Part shown: piece by piece, positions 7,763 through 16,785 of the stretch
Position numbering within the stretch: position 1 is the first letter of the stretch
Layout of the letters: each line of letters starts with the position of its first letter
Source of the DNA: Arcobacter sp.
GTDB taxonomy: Bacteria > Campylobacterota > Campylobacteria > Campylobacterales > Arcobacteraceae
Direction of reading: 5' to 3'
Length of the DNA: 64,000 nt
NCBI GenBank assembly: GCA_020048055.1
Contig: JAIFNA010000004.1
Coordinates: 62,001-126,000, forward strand
Program-made: the position numbers and the translations under genes
Notes under the pieces: generated by a model
Told to the model about the DNA's origin: nothing
What the model saw: only the letters and a program-made list of their open reading frames with translations
The model's database searches: none

Positions 7763-8551
7763 TTATCGTTTTAGCTGATTTACTTGCTGAAGCATTGCGT
7801 CTGTTGTTGTTAAAGATTTAGAATTTGCTTCATATGCTCTTTGTGCTGTAATTAAATCAACCATTGCATTAACTAGCTGTACATTTGAAGCTTCAACCAT
7901 ACCTTGCTGAAGACTACCAAAAGCATCGGCACCAGGATTTCCAATAATAGCATCGCCTGACGTATCAGTGATTGAATAAAGATTATTACCTCTTGGTGAC
8001 AATCCTGCTGGATTGATAAAATCAGCAATTGTAAGCTGTCCCAAAACATTAATTGTACCGTCTGTTGGATTCATGGCAGAGACAATTCCATCAGCCGAAA
8101 TTGAAATATCTTTTAAAGTACTTGGTATTACAATTTCTGGCTCAACCTTGTATCCCTGAGCTGTAACCAATGCACCTTCACTATCTGTTTTAAATGAACC
8201 ATTTCGAGTGTATTGAATATCACCATTTGGTGTAGTAACTTGAAAAAAACCTTTACCTTGAATTGCAACATCAAGATCATTTCCTGTCTCAATTAAGCTT
8301 CCTTGTATAAAACTTTTTTGAACTCCAGTAATTCTGACACCAAGTCCAACATCGATACCTGTCGGATTATTTGTATTTGCACTTGTCGCATTTGCTGTAT
8401 AGTTAAGAGATTGGTACATAAGATCTGCAAACTCTGTTCTATCTTTTTTAAAAGCGGTTGTATTAACATTGGCTATGTTATTCGATGTAACATCAATATT
8501 ATTTTGTTGTGCATTCATACCAGCTGCTGATGTATATAATCCTCTTACCAT
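7763..8551 (-). CDS. flgG: FlgG, flagellar distal rod protein
   Basis: FlgG builds the distal rod of the flagellum. The N-terminal flagellar rod signature (residues about 5-35, with NNIANVNTTAFK) and the C-terminal heptad region ending QRAYEANSKSL...QQVNQLKR are both present. I start it at the ATG at 8551 because GGAG precedes it at 8558-8561 and the product is then 262 residues, the usual length; in-frame ATGs farther upstream add an unlikely extension. It is divergent from cheY. Confidence 0.95.
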   Translation of the reverse strand: MVRGLYTSAAGMNAQQNNIDVTSNNIANVNTTAFKKDRTEFADLMYQSLNYTANATSANTNNPTGIDVGLGVRITGVQKSFIQGSLIETGNDLDVAIQGKGFFQVTTPNGDIQYTRNGSFKTDSEGALVTAQGYKVEPEIVIPSTLKDISISADGIVSAMNPTDGTINVLGQLTIADFINPAGLSPRGNNLYSITDTSGDAIIGNPGADAFGSLQQGMVEASNVQLVNAMVDLITAQRAYEANSKSLTTTDAMLQQVNQLKR

Positions 8552-8662
8552 GATACTCTCCATTTTTTTATTAATAAATTTTATCACAAATTATTTTAAT
8601 TTCATCTTTCCAATTACATTTTAACACCTACTGTTCCAATATTTTTTAAGTAATAATTTACT

Positions 8663-8682
8663 CTAAATTGATTATAATTTAG
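8663..8682 (+). promoter_or_regulatory. -10 box within a small dyad before cheY
   Basis: TATAAT at 8673-8678 lies inside a perfect seven-base inverted repeat CTAAATT/AATTTAG with a six-base spacer. No recognisable -35 box is present. It sits about 40 bases ahead of cheY, so it is a plausible promoter and possible operator; chance occurrence in AT-rich DNA is possible. Confidence 0.45.
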
Positions 8683-8719
8683 TCAAAATGTTATATAACT
8701 TTAAAAAGGAAGAGACAAA

Positions 8720-9094
8720 ATGAGAATTTTAATTGTAGACGATAGTTCAACTATGAGGAGAATTATTGGTAATGTTGTTCAGCAATTAGGGGTAGAAAAG
8801 GGTAATTTTGACGAAGCAGAAGATGGTGTTGTTGCTTGGAAAATGTTACAAGAAAAAACTTATGATGTAATACTTACCGATTGGAATATGCCAAATATGA
8901 ATGGGCTTGAGCTTGTTAAAAAGATAAGAAGCGAGGGAAGTTCTCACAAAACTACACCTACCGTTATGATTACAACAGAAGGTGGAAAAAGTGAAGTTAT
9001 AACCGCTCTTAAAGCTGGTGTAAATAACTATATTGTTAAGCCCTTTAATGCACAAACATTAAAAGAAAAACTTGATCCATTCTTCAAAAATTAA
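8720..9094 (+). CDS. cheY: CheY, chemotaxis response regulator
   Basis: A single receiver domain of 124 residues. The phosphorylation site is Asp54 (ILTDWNMP), with the N-terminal acidic pair VDD, the conserved Thr in MITTEGG and Lys in IVKPF. Phospho-CheY binds the flagellar switch to change rotation. A GGAAG ribosome binding site precedes it, and cheZ follows 10 bases later. Confidence 0.96.
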   Translation: MRILIVDDSSTMRRIIGNVVQQLGVEKGNFDEAEDGVVAWKMLQEKTYDVILTDWNMPNMNGLELVKKIRSEGSSHKTTPTVMITTEGGKSEVITALKAGVNNYIVKPFNAQTLKEKLDPFFKN

Positions 9095-9104
9095 AGGATA
9101 ATTA

Positions 9105-10010
9105 ATGAGTATGACACAAGAAGAAATTGAAGCACTAATGAATGATACTATCTCAGATACATCTAATAGTAGTGATGAACAAAGCATAGATGATTTGCTA
9201 GCAGAAATTGATGGCATTAATGAGCAAGTCAATGATGGTACTTCTAGTGACTATACCAAAAGTATAGATAATTTACTTCTTGATATGGATGGGATAGAGA
9301 TTTCTGACAAAGGAAATGCACTTGAAGATGATGATTTTGAAGCACTATTGGCTGGAATTGGTGGAATTGTAGACAATGAGCCAAAAGTTGAAACAAAAAA
9401 AAGTTCAGAATCAACATCAAAAAGTTCTCACAATTCACATAATGAAGAAGAAACTATTGGATCTAAAATAGACAAAGGAATATACCCTATGCCTGTTGAG
9501 AAAGAACACAAAGTTGTCAACCAATTAAATGAAGTAGCAGAAGATAGTGAAGAGAAAGCTTCTCAAATATTTGATGTTCTTAGCTTTATACTTGATGAAA
9601 ATGGTAATATTGAAAGAGAATCTAAAATAATATCATCTTATATCGATGATCAAATCAAACTTCTTGAAACTCTAAACAGTAAATTTCCAAATATTGATAT
9701 ATTTATTGAAAAACTGCAAAAATCAAAAGATGCAAAAAAATCAATTTTACTAGTTAGCAGTAGTGTGAATACAGAAAATGACAAAGTCTTTGAAGCAATG
9801 GAGTTAATGCAGTATCACGACATCAATAGACAAAAAATAGAAAGAGTTATGGCAGTTATACGAAAACTATCATTGTATCTAAGTGGGCTTTTTGAGGATG
9901 ATACAAACAAACCAGAAGTACAGATAGCAAAACATATTTCTGGGGATAGCAGTCTAACAGTATCAGATGATGACCTTGATAGCTTAATTGCTGAGTTCAA
10001 TAAAGCATAA
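9105..10010 (+). CDS. cheZ: CheZ-type CheY-P phosphatase with repeated CheY-binding-like peptides
   Basis: CheZ removes phosphate from CheY. The catalytic pair is visible as Asp239 and Gln243 in HDINRQKIERV, which matches the DxxxQ core of the family. The C-terminal DDDLDSLIAEF (288-298) fits the CheY-tethering tail. The N-terminal 90 residues are unusual: TQEEIEALM (4-12) resembles the CheY-binding N-peptide of FliM, and three further similar segments follow at about 27-38, 53-64 and 77-88. At 301 residues it is longer than the enterobacterial protein. It lies directly after cheY. Confidence 0.88.
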   Translation: MSMTQEEIEALMNDTISDTSNSSDEQSIDDLLAEIDGINEQVNDGTSSDYTKSIDNLLLDMDGIEISDKGNALEDDDFEALLAGIGGIVDNEPKVETKKSSESTSKSSHNSHNEEETIGSKIDKGIYPMPVEKEHKVVNQLNEVAEDSEEKASQIFDVLSFILDENGNIERESKIISSYIDDQIKLLETLNSKFPNIDIFIEKLQKSKDAKKSILLVSSSVNTENDKVFEAMELMQYHDINRQKIERVMAVIRKLSLYLSGLFEDDTNKPEVQIAKHISGDSSLTVSDDDLDSLIAEFNKA

Positions 10011-10039
10011 ATGAAATATTTACAAAATATATTCATTTA
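10008..10039. repeat. AT-rich inverted repeat between cheZ and flgF
   Basis: TAAATGAA (10008-10015) pairs with TTCATTTA (10032-10039), and an inner ATATTT pairs with AAATAT, giving a 14-pair stem with one bulge and a three-base loop. It starts on the cheZ stop codon. No T run follows, so it is not a clear terminator; it may be an intercistronic hairpin. Confidence 0.55.
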
Positions 10040-10056
10040 ATACTAGGATTATAATA

Positions 10057-10770
10057 ATGAACCAAGGCGTATATTCACTATCGGCAGCTATGATAAATCA
10101 ATTAAACCGCGTAGATGTAATATCGAATAACTTAGCTAATCTAAATACAAACGGATTTAAAGAAGACAATTTAACGGAAGGCTCTTTTAATAACTATTTA
10201 GAAAGGGCGTCAAAAAAAGATTTTCCAATAACCAAGCTTGATACCATTACAAATACTGTTCCCAAAATTGATGGCGACTATATAAAAAGTGAAGTTGGCT
10301 CAATTGTGGAAACCAATAACCAACTAGATTTTGCATTAAGAAGCAATGATACATTTTTTAAAGTGCTCGATAAAAATGGTGAAATCCTACTTACACGAGA
10401 TGGTTCATTCAAAAACCTAAATGGTTTACTCTCAACTTTTGATGGCAAAAAAGTTTTGAATAACAACAACCAACCAATAAATGTAGCAGAAGGTTTTGAG
10501 GCTCAAATTTCTGTTATTTCAACAACATTTAGTAACCTAGACAAAGTCGGAAATAATAACTTTAAAATCAATGACATCTCTAAAACAAAACCTGTTATAG
10601 ACAATGATCAACATATTCTTATGGGTGCAGTTGAAAAAAGTAATATAAATGCTGTTTCTACAATGGTAGCACTTATAGATAATCAGCGGAGATTAGAGCA
10701 AGCGCAAAAAGCAATTACCGGAATTGGTGAAATGAGTGAAAAACTTTTAACAAAAATTGAAGGCAGATAA
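10057..10770 (+). CDS. flgF: FlgF-like flagellar proximal rod protein
   Basis: This 237-residue flagellar rod/hook-family protein has the N-terminal signature with SNNLANLNTNGFK and a C-terminal helical segment (MVALIDNQRRLEQAQKAI). The central domain is shorter than in FlgG and FlgE, which fits FlgF, though an assignment as a second FlgG paralogue cannot be excluded. It is followed five bases later by flgB. Confidence 0.82.
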   Translation: MNQGVYSLSAAMINQLNRVDVISNNLANLNTNGFKEDNLTEGSFNNYLERASKKDFPITKLDTITNTVPKIDGDYIKSEVGSIVETNNQLDFALRSNDTFFKVLDKNGEILLTRDGSFKNLNGLLSTFDGKKVLNNNNQPINVAEGFEAQISVISTTFSNLDKVGNNNFKINDISKTKPVIDNDQHILMGAVEKSNINAVSTMVALIDNQRRLEQAQKAITGIGEMSEKLLTKIEGR

Positions 10771-10775
10771 TACTT

Positions 10776-11180
10776 ATGAAACCAAGTAATATTAGTGATC
10801 TCCTTTATCAAACACTTAATTACAATAGTGAAAGACAAAAAGTAATATCTAGCAATATAGCAAATATTAATACCCCAAACTACAAAACAAAAGATGTTAG
10901 TTTTGAAACACACATGAACAAGCTTTCAAAAGATGATTTAAAAATGACCACAACTAATAAAAACCATATAGGACAAGATTATGAAAATTCCCCTAGTTTA
11001 TCAATGCAAAAATATGAAGTAAAAAACTTGCAAGAACAAAATGATGGAAATAATGTAAGCTTAGATGATCAAATAAGTGAGATGTCAAAAAATGCTGTTA
11101 TGCAAGATGCAATTACAAACTCTATAAAACGGGACTCACGGTGGTTCAAACTTATGATTGATGCCGCTGGAAAAAATTAA
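10776..11180 (+). CDS. flgB: FlgB, flagellar proximal rod protein
   Basis: A 134-residue rod protein with the conserved N-terminal segment SSNIANINTPNYK and a C-terminal helix. FlgB sits at the base of the rod next to FliE. In many bacteria flgB is followed by flgC and fliE; here fliF follows directly, so those partners must be encoded elsewhere. Confidence 0.9.
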   Translation: MKPSNISDLLYQTLNYNSERQKVISSNIANINTPNYKTKDVSFETHMNKLSKDDLKMTTTNKNHIGQDYENSPSLSMQKYEVKNLQEQNDGNNVSLDDQISEMSKNAVMQDAITNSIKRDSRWFKLMIDAAGKN

Positions 11181-11209
11181 TCAAAATAGCTAGGATAAAA
11201 AAATAATAT

Positions 11210-12892
11210 ATGGAACAAATATTTAAATTTGTAAATAATCTCAATAGTGGTCAAAGAGCAGTAATAGTAGGTGGATTTTCTATATTGTTCGTTTTTTTAA
11301 TTGGATTATTAATTTACTCAAACATAAAATCAAATGATGAAAAACTTAATTTTACAATCGCTTCAAATTTAACAAAAAATCAAATCATGTTAGCTTCAAA
11401 TGAACTAGAAGCTGCCGGTATTCCATTTTCAATAATTGGTAGTGGGGATGATTTAACGCTAAAAACAAACAAGGAAAATGTAAATATTGCAAAAATAAAA
11501 CTTGTTACAAGTGAGGCAGTTACAAATAAACATTCAGGATGGGAATTGTTTGATAAAAGCTCACTTGGTTCAACAAATTTTGAAAACAATGTAAAATACC
11601 TAAGGGCAACAGAGGGTGAACTTAGTCGCTCATTAGAGTCACTATATGGTGTAGTTTCAGCATCTGTCAAAATTGCAATTCCAAAAGAATCAGTTTTTAC
11701 CGAAAAAAAAACAGATCCAACAGCATCAGCCGTATTAAATCTAAAACCTGGAATTACACTTACACCCAAACAAATTGAAGGGGTAAAAAGTTTTATTTCA
11801 TCAGCTGTGCCAAACCTAAAACTTGAAAACATTAAACTTATAGACCAAGATGGCTCGCTTTTAGAAAAAAGTGAAGATGATATGAATAATATGAAATATC
11901 AATCACACGAAAAATACAAAAATCAAATTGAAAAAGACTATGAAGCAAAAATAATTGCACTTCTTGAACCATTTATTGGTGCTGATAAAGTTATTGCAAG
12001 GGTCAGTGTAACACTTAATTTCAAAAATCAATTAGTCGAGCAAGAGATATTTGAACCAGAAGGGACAATCCGAAGTCAGCAAACAAGTGAAGCAACTTCA
12101 AGTAAAGAAGATAAAGATAAAGATAAAGCAGCCGTTCCAGGTGTTCAAAATAATATTCAAAATCCAAACGAAAATGCAAATGAAACAAAATCAAAAGCAG
12201 CAACAGAAGAAACTAAAAATGTTGTGAATTATGAAATATCAAAAAAAATAATAAAGGAGAAAGATGATGCATACGCTAAGGTTGATAAAATTCAAGCTGC
12301 TGTAACTTTTGATTCCACAATATTAGATAAAGCTAGCGATAAACCAGCATTTTTAGCACAACTTAAAGCAGTAGTTGAAGATGGAATTGGAGCAAATCCA
12401 ACAAGAGGCGATAAGGTTTCTGTTGAGGCATTTCAATTTATCAAAGACGATACAAATAGTACTGCAATCGAAGATTCATTGGGAAGCGCTGCTGCAAAAT
12501 CACTTATGCAAGATTATGGTGAATACATTCAATATTTAATAAGTGCTATTTTATTGTTTATTTTCTATAAAAAATTTATTGCTTCAAATGGAATTGATAG
12601 TTCATCTGTCAATAGTGGAGGAACTGGAAAAAAAGAAAAAATTGGAGTAGCAGATGAAGATTTTGATTACGAAACATTTAATCCTAATATTGAAAAAAAT
12701 AGACTAAAAAATAAAATACGAAACCAAATTTTAGGTAATATTGATGGACTAGATAAGGAAACAGCGGCACAGTACGAAGTACTAATTGAAGAACTTGATT
12801 CACAAATCAACAATAATCCAACAGATGTTGCAAACATGATAGAGCTACTCCTAACAGAAGGCGATAAAAAACTCAAAAAGCAAGGAAAATAA
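11210..12892 (+). CDS. fliF: FliF, flagellar MS-ring protein
   Basis: FliF forms the membrane-embedded MS ring. Two membrane segments bracket a large periplasmic region (about residues 20-42 and 435-455), with ring-building motifs in the first 250 residues. A Lys/Ala/Asp/Glu-rich, low-complexity stretch lies near 285-335. The short cytoplasmic tail binds FliG, whose gene starts two bases downstream. Length 560 is typical. Confidence 0.95.
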   Translation: MEQIFKFVNNLNSGQRAVIVGGFSILFVFLIGLLIYSNIKSNDEKLNFTIASNLTKNQIMLASNELEAAGIPFSIIGSGDDLTLKTNKENVNIAKIKLVTSEAVTNKHSGWELFDKSSLGSTNFENNVKYLRATEGELSRSLESLYGVVSASVKIAIPKESVFTEKKTDPTASAVLNLKPGITLTPKQIEGVKSFISSAVPNLKLENIKLIDQDGSLLEKSEDDMNNMKYQSHEKYKNQIEKDYEAKIIALLEPFIGADKVIARVSVTLNFKNQLVEQEIFEPEGTIRSQQTSEATSSKEDKDKDKAAVPGVQNNIQNPNENANETKSKAATEETKNVVNYEISKKIIKEKDDAYAKVDKIQAAVTFDSTILDKASDKPAFLAQLKAVVEDGIGANPTRGDKVSVEAFQFIKDDTNSTAIEDSLGSAAAKSLMQDYGEYIQYLISAILLFIFYKKFIASNGIDSSSVNSGGTGKKEKIGVADEDFDYETFNPNIEKNRLKNKIRNQILGNIDGLDKETAAQYEVLIEELDSQINNNPTDVANMIELLLTEGDKKLKKQGK

Positions 12893-12894
12893 TA

Positions 12895-13902
12895 ATGATA
12901 AAACCAATAAATCATGAGGCGCTAAATGGTATTTCAATGTTAGATAGAGTTGCTATGTTTTGTGTACTTATGGGTGAAGAGGCGACTGTAAAAATATTTC
13001 AAAATCTTCCACTTGCAATGGTCGAACAAATCTCAACAGCAATCACACAACTATCAGCAATAGATCAAAGCACATCACTTGCAATACTTGATGAGTTTTA
13101 TGTATTTACAAAATCAAATTCATTTATAACCTCTGGTGGATTTGAATATGCTAAAGATTTATTATATAAATCTTTAGGAAAAGCCGAAGCAGATTCTGTT
13201 CTTGCAAAACTTACACAATTAGCAGAATCAAAAGCATCATTTTCATACCTAGACAACATTAATCCAAAACAACTTGGTGACTTTATAAAAGATGAATCGC
13301 CCCAAACAATGGCGGTAATATTATCACACATGGATCCAAATCAAGCAGCCGAACTACTTGAAACCTTGCATCCAGATACAAAAGTAAAAGTAACTATGCA
13401 AATGGCTACAATTAAAGATGTTAGCCCTGAAGTTGTTAGAACAATGTCTATGGTGCTGGAGCGAAAACTTGAATCTTTACTTTCACATATTACACAAGTT
13501 GGAGGAGTTAAGGTTGTAGCAGATATGCTAAACAGAATGGGGCCAAAATCACAAGCAATACTCTCAAGCATAAATGGATTAGATTCAGAATTATCAAAAA
13601 ATATTAAAGATAATATGTTTGTATTTGAAGATATGCTCAAACTAGAAACAAATGATCTTATGAAAATTTTAAGTGAGATTGAAATTGGAGATCTTGCAGT
13701 TGCACTCAAAGGCTCACCTCAAGAAGATATAGGAAAAGTTGAATCTGCAATGAGTCAAAGGGCAAGAGAAAGATTTACAGAAGAATTCGGAATGCTAAAT
13801 AGAGTAAAACCAAAAGATGTAGAAGCAGCTCAAAGAAAAATGTTAGGTGTTGCACAAAAATTAATTGAAAGTGGCGTAATTGAAAGGGAAATAAGTGAAT
13901 AA
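12895..13902 (+). CDS. fliG: FliG, flagellar motor switch protein
   Basis: FliG couples stator to rotor at the base of the motor. The middle domain motif (ESPQTMAVILSHMDPNQAAELL, shown in part) and the charged C-terminal torque helix are present. Length 335 is standard. It overlaps fliH by eight bases, indicating cotranslation. Confidence 0.95.
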   Translation: MIKPINHEALNGISMLDRVAMFCVLMGEEATVKIFQNLPLAMVEQISTAITQLSAIDQSTSLAILDEFYVFTKSNSFITSGGFEYAKDLLYKSLGKAEADSVLAKLTQLAESKASFSYLDNINPKQLGDFIKDESPQTMAVILSHMDPNQAAELLETLHPDTKVKVTMQMATIKDVSPEVVRTMSMVLERKLESLLSHITQVGGVKVVADMLNRMGPKSQAILSSINGLDSELSKNIKDNMFVFEDMLKLETNDLMKILSEIEIGDLAVALKGSPQEDIGKVESAMSQRARERFTEEFGMLNRVKPKDVEAAQRKMLGVAQKLIESGVIEREISE

Positions 13903-14551
13903 TAATGTTAATTCTAATGCGAAAATAATTTCTGCACAAACAGCAGAAAGTTATAAACTAGGGACATTTTTAAATAATACTCCAAATCAAAATTCTCATT
14001 TACAAGGTATTGCTTCATTAAATGATAAATCTATCAATGGAAATATAGACCCAGTACTTTTAGAAATACAAAAACTAGCTCAACATATTTATCATATTGA
14101 ACAAAAAGTCACAAGTATAGAGAATAATGGTTTAAGTAGTAAAGATATCGATAAGCAACTGATTCAAGCACTGAAAGATCTAAAAAATTATTCTACTTTT
14201 TTTGAACAGGCCACTTTTCAAATGGAAACAAAAATTTTAAAAACCTCAATGTCAATTGCCAAAAAGATAATTGGCGTTGAAATTGGTGAGCAGTCATCAA
14301 ATATAGCAAAAATTACAATTGAAAACATTCTAAATAAAATAAAAACTGCTTCAAAGATCACAATTCATCTAAATCCAAAAGATTATATAGCGTTAAAAAA
14401 TGAATTAAATTTCGACAGCTATATACAACTTCAAGAGGACCAAAATGTAACAGCTGGCGGTGTAGTTGTTGCAAGTGATTTGGGAAATTTTGATGGAAAT
14501 ATAGAAGCAAAAGTTCAAACCATCCTAGAGTCCCTTGATACATTGCTATAA
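13895..14551 (+). CDS. fliH: FliH, negative regulator and partner of the FliI ATPase
   Basis: FliH binds the export ATPase FliI and links it to the switch. The C-terminal half (TAGGVVVASDLGNFDGNIEAK, near the end) is the characteristic FliH/YscL domain, preceded by coiled-coil helices. The start is GTG at 13895, inside the fliG end. FliI itself lies 13 kb away on the other strand. Confidence 0.88.
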   Translation: MNNNVNSNAKIISAQTAESYKLGTFLNNTPNQNSHLQGIASLNDKSINGNIDPVLLEIQKLAQHIYHIEQKVTSIENNGLSSKDIDKQLIQALKDLKNYSTFFEQATFQMETKILKTSMSIAKKIIGVEIGEQSSNIAKITIENILNKIKTASKITIHLNPKDYIALKNELNFDSYIQLQEDQNVTAGGVVVASDLGNFDGNIEAKVQTILESLDTLL

Positions 14552-14565
14552 AATTTAGTTAAAAA

Positions 14566-15738
14566 TTATTTTTTAATAGGAGAAAAAATTTGAATCTCAT
14601 CAAGTTTAAATGGTGTACCATTTTTAAGTAAAGAAATCTCTAATTCTTTTTTAATCGAGTTGGCATTTTTTAAATATTTTTGCAATGTAATCCCTGATAA
14701 AACTTTTTTTGTTGATTTTACAATTTTCATTGGATCCATTGCTCTTCCATTTTTATACATTCCAAAATGTAAATGTGGTCCACTACTAACGCCACTAGAA
14801 CCTACAAAACCAATTAAATCACCTTGCTTTACTGACATTCCTGCACGCAATTGTTTGTTATATCTTGAAAGATGCCCATAAAGTGATTTAAATCCGCCAT
14901 CATGATTTATAATGATTGTGTTACCATAGCCACCCTTAACACCAAAATGGGAAATTCTCCCATTACTTGTTGCAACTATCTTTGTGCCAACAGAAGCTGA
15001 CAAATCTGTTCCAAGATGAGCCCTATAATATTTTAATACTGGGTGAAATCTTTTATATGTAAAATCGCTAGAAATTCGTTTATAAGCAACAGGTACTCTA
15101 AACAAAACGCTGCTAAAACTTTTACCTTTTTCATCATAATAAAGACTATCATCTGGATTTTGATATACATACTTTTCATCTTGATGTTGTGGTCTAACAA
15201 ATGCACCAAGAACAACAGGACTTCCGTAATATCGTCCCATTCTAACTTTTTGCTCATATTTTAATGCCACAACATCACCCTCGTGAACTTTTTTAAAATT
15301 AATAGATTTATGAAAAGCTTTTATGAATTCACTTGCTAAATGTTTATTTTTTGTAAAATTTACAATATCTTGATATGGTGATGAAGTTAATTTGAAAGTC
15401 AAAAGTTCTGTTTTTGTTTCATAAATAACTGGGATAATATCCAATACATATTGACCTTTTTTATAATGAATATGTATTTGCATCTCTTCACTAATTGGAA
15501 TCAATGCATGTAAAACTGCCCCATTATCTGCTTTTATCAATCTATACTCAATTCCTGCTTCAATCTCTGTACAAAGTTCTTTGTCAGTTTTTGAAAGATT
15601 AAAATAGACATCTTTATTAATATTGTGGTTGATTAAAAATGTAATTAAAGTCTCACCCTTATTCCAAATCAAATCTTGATTTGTTGTAGAAAAAGCAAAA
15701 TTGAATAAGCAGCTAATAATTATTAAAATTCTTGACAT
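14566..15738 (-). CDS. csd3: M23 peptidoglycan endopeptidase of the Csd3/Pgp3 type
   Basis: A zinc metallopeptidase that trims peptidoglycan cross-links in the periplasm and helps set cell shape in Helicobacter and Campylobacter. After a short signal peptide, N-terminal domains are followed by the M23 domain with His241xxxAsp245 (HLGTD) and His322-Leu-His324 (HLH). Length 390 fits Csd3. It ends 14 bases from fliH and is divergent from the Csd6-like gene, so two shape genes share a 71-base promoter region. Confidence 0.85.
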   Translation of the reverse strand: MSRILIIISCLFNFAFSTTNQDLIWNKGETLITFLINHNINKDVYFNLSKTDKELCTEIEAGIEYRLIKADNGAVLHALIPISEEMQIHIHYKKGQYVLDIIPVIYETKTELLTFKLTSSPYQDIVNFTKNKHLASEFIKAFHKSINFKKVHEGDVVALKYEQKVRMGRYYGSPVVLGAFVRPQHQDEKYVYQNPDDSLYYDEKGKSFSSVLFRVPVAYKRISSDFTYKRFHPVLKYYRAHLGTDLSASVGTKIVATSNGRISHFGVKGGYGNTIIINHDGGFKSLYGHLSRYNKQLRAGMSVKQGDLIGFVGSSGVSSGPHLHFGMYKNGRAMDPMKIVKSTKKVLSGITLQKYLKNANSIKKELEISLLKNGTPFKLDEIQIFSPIKK

Positions 15739-15809
15739 TTATCTCTTTTTTGATGATTATTTTATATTCAATATTATACAATTGCACATCTTAAAGTTAT
15801 GGAAACCAA

Positions 15810-16778
15810 TTGCTACTTAAAAAAATTACAACAATCATTATATTATCTACAAGCCTTTTTGCATCGTTTGACTTGGCTCAACTATATCTTACAAACGGAA
15901 TTAAATCTGTCGAAAATGAACTTACAAAACAATTTCAAAATAGAATATTTTGGGATGAGTACCTTAAAAATAAAGATATATCAACTGGATATTATGAAAC
16001 AATAAAATACTCACTTACTTGCAAACCTGATCTTAAAAATATTGTTGTTCACAAACATGAAAAGCATGAAAAAACTAAAGTGTTTGAATCCGAAGTACTA
16101 ACAGGTAAAATAAATGGTGCAAAAAGTGTCGATGGAGATTTAAAAACTCCAATAGGAGCCTATCAATTGATTGATAAAATAACACCTCCTGATCAATTTT
16201 ATGGTCCTTTAGCATTAATAACAAACTACCCAAACAACCTAGATAAAATAAACAATAAAACAGGTGATGGTATCTGGATACACGGTCTTCCATTTACTGG
16301 AAATAGAGATCCATTTACCAAAGGGTGCATTGCTATAGAAAATGATAATTTAAAAAAACTAGATAAAACAATAAACTTTGAGGAGTCTGTTTTAATTATA
16401 GGCGATATAGATCAAACTAAAGTAAATAGACACTCAATTGCTAAGGTCTTAGCTGAACTTTACACATGGAAAAACACATGGCAAAACGGAGATTTTGATA
16501 GATATCTATCTTATTACTCTAAAAAATTTAAAAAATTAGATGGAAGTGATTTTGGAAAATTTGCATCTTACAAAAAAAGTATCTTTGCAAAAAACGAAGA
16601 AAAAAACATACAAATTAAAGATATCAATATCATTCCGTACCCAAATACTGAAAACAAAACTATGTTCAAAATAGAATTTTTTCAAGCATACACAACTAAA
16701 ACATACAGATCAGCAGCCAAAAAAGAGTTGTATGTAGAACTTAATGATGGAAAAATGGAGATACTTTTTGAGAGCTAA
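15810..16778 (+). CDS. csd6: Csd6/Pgp2-type L,D-carboxypeptidase (YkuD fold)
   Basis: The central YkuD domain has His158 (IWIHGLPF) and Cys173 (TKGCIAI), the catalytic pair of the L,D-transpeptidase family. In Helicobacter Csd6 and Campylobacter Pgp2 this fold trims tetrapeptides to tripeptides and supports helical shape. The C-terminal domain about 215-320 is the NTF2-like extension of that group. The start is TTG at 15810 with GGAAA upstream; a nearby ATG is out of frame. A signal peptide covers about residues 1-19. Confidence 0.83.
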   Translation: MLLKKITTIIILSTSLFASFDLAQLYLTNGIKSVENELTKQFQNRIFWDEYLKNKDISTGYYETIKYSLTCKPDLKNIVVHKHEKHEKTKVFESEVLTGKINGAKSVDGDLKTPIGAYQLIDKITPPDQFYGPLALITNYPNNLDKINNKTGDGIWIHGLPFTGNRDPFTKGCIAIENDNLKKLDKTINFEESVLIIGDIDQTKVNRHSIAKVLAELYTWKNTWQNGDFDRYLSYYSKKFKKLDGSDFGKFASYKKSIFAKNEEKNIQIKDINIIPYPNTENKTMFKIEFFQAYTTKTYRSAAKKELYVELNDGKMEILFES

Positions 16779-16785
16779 AATTCTC

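Noticed and set aside
13895-13902. Frameshift between fliG and fliH
   Set aside because: The overlap is explained by a GTG start of fliH inside the fliG end; both proteins are full length.
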